DNA from: JAVBLG01 sp031553655
GTDB taxonomy: Bacteria > Desulfobacterota > Desulfovibrionia > Desulfovibrionales > Desulfovibrionaceae
DNA: 22,701 bases
Assembly (NCBI GenBank): GCA_031553655.1
Contig: JAVBLG010000019.1
Location: 1-22,701, forward strand
Direction of reading: 5' to 3'
Under the pieces are notes generated by a model. That model searched no databases, was not told the DNA's origin, and saw only the letters and a list, made by a program, of their open reading frames with translations. Positions 15,095-21,172 of the stretch are shown piece after piece. Every line of letters begins with the position of its first letter. Position 1 is the first letter of the stretch. The position numbers and the translations under genes are program-made.

Positions 15095-16183
15095 ATGCAG
15101 GTAAAAAGCTTCACCGGCAGAAACACGCAGGAGGTTCTGGCCCAGATCAAGGAAGAACTGGGCCCCGAGGCGGTAATTCTCGGTAACCGTACCTTTCGTA
15201 AAGATAATGTACGCTATTATGAAATAACCGCCGGCATAGATCAGCAAAACATGAACGGGCCGGACCCGCTGGGCGGCTCAATAGGAAGGCGCGGCGGCGA
15301 CTCGCAGCTGTCCGGCTGGGGCGAATGGCATAAAGAATGGCTGCAGATTAAAGAGCATCTTTTCAGCCTGATGAAGCCGGCCATTCAGCTTGATCGTCTC
15401 ACCCCCAGGCAACGCGTGGCTCTGGAATATTTGCAGCGCGAGGGTGTTTCGGACATTGTGGTTCTTGAGCTTTACAAGCGCCTGCTGGCCAAACCAGGGG
15501 CATCGGTGCTTGAATCGCTTGGAGATATGGCCCCGGTTAAAGGCTGGTCGCAGGAAAATTGGCCCGAGCGCATACACATGATTACAGGGCCGTTCGGCTC
15601 AGGCAAGACAACCAGCGCCCTGCGCATGGCTCTTTTACTGAGAATGCAAAAGCCCAGTATACCCATAGCCTTTATCAATGTCGATTGCGTACGCGGCAAC
15701 GGGCGGCTGATTCTCAGGCACTGGGCAGAACTATCCGATTTTGCGTACTTTGAAGCGGCAAACTCTTTGGCCATGAGTAAAGCCCTTGCGGCCGCTTCGG
15801 GTGCGGAAAAAATTTTTTTGGACATGCCCGGCATTTCCGGGCCCGGTACGCTGGGAAACATGATAAGGGAACTGGAGATCGGGACCGAAGATCTTGCTGT
15901 ACACCTTACCATGCCGCCACACTATGAAACTTCACAATTTCTGGCTTTCATGGCCAGATACAAAGCGGAAGGCCTGCCCGGCAGCTTGGTGTGGACCAAG
16001 CTTGACGAAGCCGCCAGTTACGGCTCGTTGATAAATGTGGCCGTGTCCAGCAACAGGCCGATATCGGCCTTTTCGCACGGCTCCGGGCTGAAAGACAGCA
16101 TGACGCCGGCCACAGAGACGACCTTATGGCGGCTTATATTCAAACGGCAACTGCCCGGCGAAATGTCGGCTGAAACAGTTTAA
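15095..16183 (+). CDS. flhF: Flagellar placement GTPase FlhF, with altered G3 motif
   Basis: FlhF is an SRP-type GTPase that recruits early flagellar parts to the pole. The 362-residue protein opens with the family N-terminus MQVKSFTGRNTQEVLAQIKEELGPEAVIL-type, then a short linker and an NG domain. The P-loop GPFGSGKTT is at 165-173 and the G4 motif TKLDE at 301-305. The expected G3 DTAG reads DMPG (243-246), and the DTYR-type G2 loop reads NVDCVRGNG (195-203). The closing GQxVPxD loop is also not recognisable. GTP binding looks possible but hydrolysis may be weak. The start ATG overlaps the stop of a nine-codon ORF (TAATG); the ribosome site is modest (GGAA). Confidence 0.92.
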   Translation: MQVKSFTGRNTQEVLAQIKEELGPEAVILGNRTFRKDNVRYYEITAGIDQQNMNGPDPLGGSIGRRGGDSQLSGWGEWHKEWLQIKEHLFSLMKPAIQLDRLTPRQRVALEYLQREGVSDIVVLELYKRLLAKPGASVLESLGDMAPVKGWSQENWPERIHMITGPFGSGKTTSALRMALLLRMQKPSIPIAFINVDCVRGNGRLILRHWAELSDFAYFEAANSLAMSKALAAASGAEKIFLDMPGISGPGTLGNMIRELEIGTEDLAVHLTMPPHYETSQFLAFMARYKAEGLPGSLVWTKLDEAASYGSLINVAVSSNRPISAFSHGSGLKDSMTPATETTLWRLIFKRQLPGEMSAETV

Positions 16184-16297
16184 AATATCAGAGCCTTTCG
16201 CCGGTGAAAGACGGCGCGGCACAATCAGCCTCAGGCTGAAACCAGCTTCGGGCAATGGATAATTTAAAAAGCAAAATGCTATAATGGAGCGTGATGC

Positions 16298-17110
16298 ATG
16301 AGCACATCCCCACCTATGGTTTTTTCTGTCACCTCCGGTAAAGGCGGAGTGGGCAAAACCAACATTTCCGTGAATCTGGCCACCTGCCTGGCTGCCTCGG
16401 GCAAACGGGTGGTTCTGGTTGACGCGGACCTGGGTCTCGCCAATGTGGATGTGATGCTCGGGTTAATGCCCCACAAAAACCTTTTCCACCTGTTTAATGA
16501 GGGAGCCGAACTCTCCGACGTTCTTTTCGAAACCCCCTACGGATTTTCCATTTTACCCGCCTCATCCGGAGTGAGCGACATGCTCCTGCTGTCCACCGGA
16601 CAAAAACTGGAGCTGTTGGAGGCGGTTGACATTCTGGAAAAATCTATAGATTATTTAGTGGTGGACACGGGCGCGGGAATCAACGGCAATGTGTTGTATT
16701 TCAACTTGGCGGTGGCCGAACGGCTATTGGTGCTGACCACAGAACCCACCTCACTCACCGACGCTTACGCCTTGATCAAAGTATTGAAGGTCAATCACGA
16801 TGTGGATCGCTTCAAAATTGTTGTGAACATGACGCCGGATCAAAAAACCGGCAAAGAGGTTTTCAACAGATTGTATCAAACCTGCGACCGCTTTCTGGAC
16901 GGGGTTTTCCTCGATTTTCTTGGCAGCATTCCCCGCGACCCCACGGTACGCAAGGCTGTAATTGCCCAGCGCCCGTTTTATATTGAAAATCCGCAAACCC
17001 CGGCCTCTGAAGCCATACGCGCGCTGACCAACACCATTATGACTTGGGAGGCCCCGGAAAGCCTTGACGGGAACATAAAATTTTTCTGGAAAAGACTTCT
17101 TTTCAGTTGA
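16298..17110 (+). CDS. flhG: FlhG/FleN (MinD/ParA-type ATPase), flagellar number regulator
   Basis: FlhG is a MinD-like ATPase that limits flagellar number and works with FlhF. The 270-residue protein has the deviant Walker A GKGGVGKT at 14-21, Walker A' VDADLGLANVDVMLG (41-55) and the DTGAG motif at 123-127. Its C-terminus (IKFFWKRLLFS) is hydrophobic and basic, in keeping with a membrane-targeting helix. Many FlhG proteins have a DQAxxLR helix ahead of the P-loop that activates FlhF; here only about ten residues precede the P-loop and the motif is absent. The ATG follows GGAG at eight bases. The 114-base gap after flhF holds a small CAGCC/GGCTG hairpin. Confidence 0.93.
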   Translation: MSTSPPMVFSVTSGKGGVGKTNISVNLATCLAASGKRVVLVDADLGLANVDVMLGLMPHKNLFHLFNEGAELSDVLFETPYGFSILPASSGVSDMLLLSTGQKLELLEAVDILEKSIDYLVVDTGAGINGNVLYFNLAVAERLLVLTTEPTSLTDAYALIKVLKVNHDVDRFKIVVNMTPDQKTGKEVFNRLYQTCDRFLDGVFLDFLGSIPRDPTVRKAVIAQRPFYIENPQTPASEAIRALTNTIMTWEAPESLDGNIKFFWKRLLFS

Positions 17111-17150
17111 TTTTCTTGGTAAAGTGTGAAAAAAAGTGCAAGGAACCGCA

Positions 17151-17942
17151 ATGACCTCCCCATCTAACGCCGTATCTGAAGCCAAAAGCGCGCCATGGGA
17201 CGCTCTGGAAAACGGAGTGACCGCCTGGAACGATTTTAAAGCTTCGGATCAGGCCAGGATAGTGCGTCATTACGCGCCCAAGATACGTTTTCTGGCTCTT
17301 CGTCTCAAAGCCAAGGTGCCCCGCCATATTGAGCTGAACGAACTGATAAGCTCGGGGACGCTTGGGCTGATGGAAGCGCTGGGCAAATTCAAGCCCGATT
17401 TCGGCATACGCTTTGAAACCTATGCCGAAAACCGCATTCGTGGAGCCATGCTGGACGAGTTGCGCCGCCTGGACTGGTTTCCCCGCTCGCTCAGGCAGAA
17501 AGTGCGCCAAATAGACGAGGCCATGCGCCATTTCGAGCACGAAACCGGGCGCCAGGCCACGGAAGAAGAGCTTCAGAACGCTACAGGGCTTGACATCAAA
17601 GAATTGCGCATAGGGCTTGAAGCCCTGCAGAATCAGCTATGTCTGTCGCTGGAAGCCATTCAGGACACAGTGACCAACGAAAGCGCGTCACGTATGGAAA
17701 GCGAGCCTTACCAGCAGACAGCAGGCAAGGAAATGGTCAACAAGGTGGCCGCGCTTATTGACACGTTGACACCAAGAGAAAAGCTGGTATTGTCGCTCTA
17801 TTACGGTGATGAACTTAATATGCGCGAGGCTGCTGAAGTTATGGGCATTACCGAAGGGCGGGTGTCGCAATTGCACTCCCAGGCTCTTGGAAGGCTCAGG
17901 AAAGCTTTTCACAGCAAGTACGGTGACTCGGGAATTTCATAG
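17151..17942 (+). CDS. fliA: Flagellar RNA polymerase sigma factor FliA (sigma-28)
   Basis: FliA directs RNA polymerase to late flagellar and chemotaxis promoters. The 263-residue protein has region 2 (about 36-111) with LISSGTLGLMEALGKFKPDFGIRFETYA and IRGAMLDELRRLDWFPRSLR, region 3 after it, and region 4 (about 205-250) with LTPREKLVLSLYY and the helix-turn-helix MREAAEVMGITEGRVSQLHSQAL. The ATG at 17151 has AAGGAA five bases upstream; the frame is open to a GTG at 17136 but that would put the ribosome site inside the gene. It starts 40 bases after flhG and is followed by cheY, a usual arrangement in Desulfovibrio. Confidence 0.96.
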   Translation: MTSPSNAVSEAKSAPWDALENGVTAWNDFKASDQARIVRHYAPKIRFLALRLKAKVPRHIELNELISSGTLGLMEALGKFKPDFGIRFETYAENRIRGAMLDELRRLDWFPRSLRQKVRQIDEAMRHFEHETGRQATEEELQNATGLDIKELRIGLEALQNQLCLSLEAIQDTVTNESASRMESEPYQQTAGKEMVNKVAALIDTLTPREKLVLSLYYGDELNMREAAEVMGITEGRVSQLHSQALGRLRKAFHSKYGDSGIS

Positions 17943-17999
17943 CCACATGATAATTGTCCCGTTAGCGTCAAAATAAAATATTTAAGGAGTACTGGTTTT

Positions 18000-18380
18000 A
18001 TGCCCTACAATCCTAATATGCGCGTGCTGGTAGTGGACGACTTCTCCACAATGCGCCGTATTATTAAAAATATTCTCAGGCAGCTCGGGTTCAACAATGT
18101 GGTCGAGGCGGACGACGGAGTGGCCGCCTGGGACGTTCTGAACAAGGACAAAATTGAATTCATTGTTTCCGACTGGAATATGCCCAACATGACCGGCATT
18201 GAGCTTCTGCGCAAGGTACGTAGCACCGATGAGTTTGCAAACCTGCCTTTCCTCATGGTTACCGCTGAAGCTCAGCAAGAAAACATTATCGAGGCTGTGC
18301 AGGCCAAAGTTTCCAACTACATTGTAAAGCCTTTCACTGCTGAAACAATGAAGCAGAAGATCGATAAAATTTTCCCCTAA
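18000..18380 (+). CDS. cheY: CheY-like single-domain response regulator
   Basis: CheY carries the phosphate signal from CheA to the flagellar switch. The 126-residue protein is only a receiver domain. The acidic pocket is D13/D14, the acceptor is D58 (SDWNMPNMTG), the switch residue T88 lies in MVTAEA and the conserved lysine is K110 (IVKPFT). FSTMRRIIKNILRQLGF (residues 15-31) is typical of true chemotaxis CheY. AAGGAG lies ten bases before the ATG. Its place in the flagellar block supports a motor-binding role, although it could also receive phosphate from other kinases such as the hybrid kinase in this window; that last point is speculative. Confidence 0.95.
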   Translation: MPYNPNMRVLVVDDFSTMRRIIKNILRQLGFNNVVEADDGVAAWDVLNKDKIEFIVSDWNMPNMTGIELLRKVRSTDEFANLPFLMVTAEAQQENIIEAVQAKVSNYIVKPFTAETMKQKIDKIFP

Positions 18381-18442
18381 ACAATAACGCTTGGTTTTTA
18401 TATTATTTTTTTATTCAAGAGAATATTAATTCCGCTCATACC

Positions 18443-18506
18443 GCGACAACCCCGTTTTTTTTGCGGGGTCGCCCGCCTGACGGGCGGATGGACGCTTACA
18501 GCGTCC
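18443..18506 (+). promoter_or_regulatory. Three-hairpin structured region between cheY and fliL
   Basis: Hairpin 1 pairs GCGA/TCGC and CCCCG (18450-18454) with CGGGG (18464-18468) around a T8G loop. Hairpin 2 is CGCCCG (18470-18475) with CGGGCG (18481-18486). Hairpin 3 is GGACGC (18490-18495) with GCGTCC (18501-18506). Hairpins 1 and 2 share bases 18470-18472, so their outer parts compete. No T run follows any stem, so it is not a standard terminator. It may be a leader structure or a processing or attenuation site; the family is not recognised. Confidence 0.5.
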
Positions 18507-18547
18507 CGGTAGGAGATGGATTTAATATTTCTCTGTTTTTATTTACA

Positions 18548-18555
18548 GCCGATAA
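18548..18555 (+). promoter_or_regulatory. Sigma-28 -10-like octamer upstream of fliL
   Basis: GCCGATAA is an exact match to the sigma-28 (FliA) -10 consensus and lies 42 bases before the fliL start, just downstream of the fliA gene itself. The matching -35 (TAAA about 11-15 bases upstream) is not seen; the expected position reads TTCTCTGT. It is only half a promoter on sequence grounds. Confidence 0.3.
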
Positions 18556-18589
18556 CATTCGCAAAAAGCTCTAAATTCATGGTTCGACC

Positions 18590-19255
18590 TTGACTGACTT
18601 AAACGATCTGGGCACCACAACCAAAGCGGCCCCCGACACAGGGGCGCTCAATATCGTCCTTGAAACAGGCGGCAACAAAGTTGCCCTGGATCTTGATGAT
18701 GCTCCTTTTCTAAAGGAAGAGCCGCAGCCAATTGAGCGCAAGCTTCCCGCGCCAAAGGCTGTGGATGCCGACCTCGAAGCGCAGAAAAAGGCCCGCAAAA
18801 AAAAGCTGATCATCATCGGCTCGGGCGCGGCCGCTCTGTTTGTCGCCATTGCGGCCGCTCTGTGGTTTTTTCTTCTCAGAACCCCGCCGGCGGTCATTGA
18901 GCCTGAAGTTATTGTAGTGCCAAGCCAGAAACCTGTGGTCAAGTCTCAGGAATTTGTGGTGACCATGGAACCATTCTGGGTAGAGTTACCTTCGCCACAA
19001 GGTGACGGTCTGGTATTTCTGGTATGCACTTTCGGCATAATAACCCCAAAAGAAACTTTGGCCCAAGAAGTGCGCCAAAAACTACTTACCTTACGCGACG
19101 GCGTGTATTATTATCTTAAAAACAAGACGTACACGTTTTTAACGGAACCAGCCAATGCCTCCACAGTAAAGGCCGATTTGGCATCGGTAATCAACGGATA
19201 TCTTTCAGGAGGCAGGATCAGCGGGGTGCTGTTCGAAAGTTACTTGAGTAAGTAG
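18590..19255 (+). CDS. fliL: FliL-type flagellar basal body-associated protein
   Basis: FliL is a single-pass membrane protein that surrounds or supports the stator. The 221-residue protein has a long cytoplasmic N-terminus (1-70), basic residues ARKKK, one membrane helix (73-96) and a periplasmic domain with FVVTMEPFWVEL, LVFLVCTFGIITPKETLAQEVRQ and LTLRDGVYYYLKNK, typical of FliL. The start is uncertain. The only reasonable in-frame codons are TTG (18590) and ATT (18575), neither with a ribosome site, while the nearby ATG (18579) is out of frame and stops at a TGA that overlaps the TTG as TTGA. Translational coupling to that short ORF or a sequence error would explain this. Confidence 0.85.
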   Translation: MTDLNDLGTTTKAAPDTGALNIVLETGGNKVALDLDDAPFLKEEPQPIERKLPAPKAVDADLEAQKKARKKKLIIIGSGAAALFVAIAAALWFFLLRTPPAVIEPEVIVVPSQKPVVKSQEFVVTMEPFWVELPSPQGDGLVFLVCTFGIITPKETLAQEVRQKLLTLRDGVYYYLKNKTYTFLTEPANASTVKADLASVINGYLSGGRISGVLFESYLSK

Positions 19256-19305
19256 CCGCAAATATTGCTTTTTCAGGAGATGACCGCAACTACGGGGGGG
19301 TCAAT

Positions 19306-19653
19306 ATGTCCTCAAGCCCCATAGATACCACGATAGCCTTTCTATATGCGCAAACGAACCATGCGGCGCGCATAGCCCATGAACTGGTAGTGGCCCCTCA
19401 GGCCGGAGCCGCCATGGCCCGCTTGCAGGCCAATGAAACGGTACGCGAGAAAGAAAAAAAAGTTCCCACCGCGGAAAAAGGCGACAAATCCAAGCTGAAC
19501 GCGGACAAAGACGGCAAACAGGGGCGTTTTGCCGGGCGCAGACGCATGGCTCCCCGTCAACCCGAACAGCTCCAGGAAGAACCCGAAAATGCCGAAAGTA
19601 TGTCTACAAATGACGAATTTTTGTCCGGCAATCTTTTGAACATCAAGGTTTGA
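19306..19653 (+). CDS. Uncharacterised flagellar-operon protein (115 aa)
   Basis: I do not recognise this protein. It has 115 residues, no membrane segment and no cysteines. An N-terminal helical part (IDTTIAFLYAQTNHAARIAHELV, about 6-28) is followed by a highly charged, Lys/Asp/Arg-rich stretch (about 45-95) that is probably disordered, and a short hydrophobic end (DEFLSGNLLNIKV). GGGGGG lies six bases before the ATG. It lies 50 bases after fliL and only four bases before the next gene, so it belongs to the flagellar transcription unit. A role in stator or motor function would be a guess from context. Confidence 0.75.
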   Translation: MSSSPIDTTIAFLYAQTNHAARIAHELVVAPQAGAAMARLQANETVREKEKKVPTAEKGDKSKLNADKDGKQGRFAGRRRMAPRQPEQLQEEPENAESMSTNDEFLSGNLLNIKV

Positions 19654-19657
19654 CAAT

Positions 19658-20077
19658 ATGCCTCAATTTTGGCTTATCATTTTCCTTTCCGTGGCGGAAA
19701 TGCTCATTCTGCTCATTGTGCTTTTCTTTTTTATGCGCCTGAAACGCTCGGAAGCTCTTTTGGAACGTCTTCAGTCCAACCAGGAAGCTTTTATAGAACG
19801 CCTGCAACACAATGCCGAACTGGAACAGGAACTTGTGGCATCCTTTGCCCAACGCCAGGCCGAACTGCGTTCCCTGGACATCAAAATAGGGGAACGCAGC
19901 GCCGAGTTGCGCCGCCTGCTGGAGCAGGCCGAGGGCATACAGCGCTCGCCGCAATTCCTGCGCGAAATCATCCTCAACAACCGCCGCAAGGGGCACAGTG
20001 TGTCGCATATCGCTCAATCCGCCGGTATCACGGTTGACGAGGTGGAGCTCATTCTGGCCCAATCCGGCGAGAAGTAG
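19658..20077 (+). CDS. Membrane-anchored coiled-coil protein with DUF2802-like C-terminal helix-turn-helix
   Basis: The 139-residue protein has an N-terminal membrane helix (about 4-26, FWLIIFLSVAEMLILLIVLF), a long coiled coil (about 28-90) rich in Glu, Gln, Leu and Arg, and a small C-terminal helical unit RRKGHSVSHIAQSAGITVDEVELIL (from about residue 109). That last pattern resembles the DUF2802/DUF6115-type tail found in small proteins near flagellar or chemotaxis genes in other bacteria; its function is not known to me. The gene starts four bases after the previous stop with AAGG upstream, so translation is likely coupled. It is the last gene before palindrome 20080-20205. Confidence 0.8.
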   Translation: MPQFWLIIFLSVAEMLILLIVLFFFMRLKRSEALLERLQSNQEAFIERLQHNAELEQELVASFAQRQAELRSLDIKIGERSAELRRLLEQAEGIQRSPQFLREIILNNRRKGHSVSHIAQSAGITVDEVELILAQSGEK

Positions 20078-20079
20078 GT

Positions 20080-20205
20080 AAAAAGGCTGGATTTTGCCCT
20101 TTGGCCGCGTCAAACGCCTTTTTTGTATTGAGGATGAACCAAAGAGTTCTATCCCCAATGCAAAAAAGGCGTTTTTCTTGCCAAAAGACAAACTTCAGCC
20201 TTTTT
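20080..20205. repeat. Long palindrome, copy B, between the flagellar block and yigZ
   Basis: The outer arms AAAAAGGCTG (20080-20089) and CAGCCTTTTT (20196-20205) pair exactly, as do AAACGCCTTTTTTG (20112-20125) and CAAAAAAGGCGTTT (20161-20174). Pairing then continues toward a CAAAGA loop with few mismatches. GGCCGCGTCAAACG (20103-20116) and GGCGTTTTTCTTGCC (20168-20182) match the boxes of copy A. It begins three bases past the previous stop. Its outer stem with a final T5 has terminator polarity on the plus strand; the inner stem has the reverse. Sequence 20206-20298 holds two weak stems (CCCCT/AGGGG, CAGTC/GACTG) and no gene. Confidence 0.65.
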
Positions 20206-20298
20206 GTAACCCCTTCCTTCATAGAGGGGCAATCCGCACGATTCCCATCCACTGGATACGAAATCAGTCGGCGGATGAGGCTGACTGTGGATTGAAAC

Positions 20299-20931
20299 AT
20301 GAATACACGAAGGTATAACATACCGGATCTGCCGCCGGGAGGGCTGCACCGGGCGGAACTTGTCATCCGCCACAGCCGGTTCATCGCCAGCGTGGGGCAT
20401 GCCCCGGATATTGAGACGGCCCGCGATTTCATAGAGCGCATCCGCCGCGAATTCCCCGATGCCACACACAATTGCTGGGCCTTTGCCTGCGGCCCGCCGG
20501 GTGATACAGCCAGAATAGGCTCGTCGGACGACGGCGAGCCACACGGAAGCGCCGGGCGGCCCATGCTGTCAATTCTGCTGCATTCGCAAGTGGGGGAACT
20601 GGTTTGCGTAGCCACGCGCTATTTCGGAGGGATAAAACTGGGGGTGGGGGGCTTGGTGCGCGCCTATCAGGAAACAACAAGCCTGGGATTGGCCGAACTG
20701 CCGCTATGCCAGAAGTTTGAACCGGCCCACGCCGAGATAATCTTTGATTACGCTTTTGACGGCAAGATACGGCGTCTTCTGCCGCTGTTTGAAGCCAGAG
20801 TGGAAAGCGAAAACTTTGGCCAGGATATCTCCTTGCGCCTGATCATGCCCGAAGAAAATTTCGAGGCTTTTGCTCTAGCTCTGGCCGAGGCCACCAACGG
20901 AAATGCCGTTTACGAAAAAATCAAATCTTGA
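20299..20931 (+). CDS. yigZ: YigZ/IMPACT family protein (UPF0029)
   Basis: This family resembles a ribosomal S5-like fold and is linked to translation control in eukaryotes (IMPACT); the bacterial role is unclear. The 210-residue length is normal. Signatures are RHSRFIASVGHA (24-35), DATHNCWAFACG (54-65), SSDDGEPHGSAGRPML (74-89) and ATRYFGGIKLGVGGLVRAY (104-122). The C-terminal part (about 135-205) fits the DUF1949 domain. The ATG follows a weak GGA. It stands alone after copy B and is convergent with manC. Confidence 0.92.
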   Translation: MNTRRYNIPDLPPGGLHRAELVIRHSRFIASVGHAPDIETARDFIERIRREFPDATHNCWAFACGPPGDTARIGSSDDGEPHGSAGRPMLSILLHSQVGELVCVATRYFGGIKLGVGGLVRAYQETTSLGLAELPLCQKFEPAHAEIIFDYAFDGKIRRLLPLFEARVESENFGQDISLRLIMPEENFEAFALALAEATNGNAVYEKIKS

Positions 20932-20990
20932 TTTTTTCCGATATAGCAATTTTCTTTAAAATTATCCATTACTTGAAGCTGTTTTTTGCT

Positions 20991-21030
20991 CCAAGTTCGA
21001 TAGTTCTGCGTCCTTTCAACGGCAACTTGG
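20991..21030. repeat. Small inverted repeat next to copy C
   Basis: CCAAGTT (20991-20997) pairs with AACTTGG (21024-21030). It lies between the yigZ stop and palindrome copy C and may belong to the same intergenic unit. No gene is seen in 20932-21046. Confidence 0.4.
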
Positions 21031-21046
21031 AATAATATGTTATACA

Positions 21047-21172
21047 GTAGCGGCCCAGCTTGCCGTCAGGCAAGGAAGGCGAAGTTTTTTCTCCGGGGGA
21101 TAGGCCTCTTTTGGGCCATCCCCCGGAGAAAAAACGAGCCTGACGCAGCATCACGGCAAACTCGGCCGCTAC
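21047..21172. repeat. Long nested palindrome, copy C, between convergent yigZ and manC
   Basis: Nested pairs are GTAGCGGCC (21047-21055) with GGCCGCTAC (21164-21172), TTGCCGT (21060-21066) with ACGGCAA (21153-21159), GTCAGGC (21065-21071) with GCCTGAC (21138-21144), and TTTTTTCTCCGGGGGAT (21085-21101) with its exact complement at 21118-21134. GCCTGACGCAGC (21138-21149) and GGCAAGGAAGGCG (21069-21081) match the copy A and B boxes in reverse orientation. The GC stem has T6 on its 5' side and A6 on its 3' side, opposite to an intrinsic terminator. Its last arm covers the manC stop codon. Confidence 0.7.

Noticed and set aside
16277..16285. Extended -10 (TGCTATAAT) just before flhG
   Set aside because: Transcription would start about six bases before the ATG and remove the GGAG ribosome site; no -35 is present.
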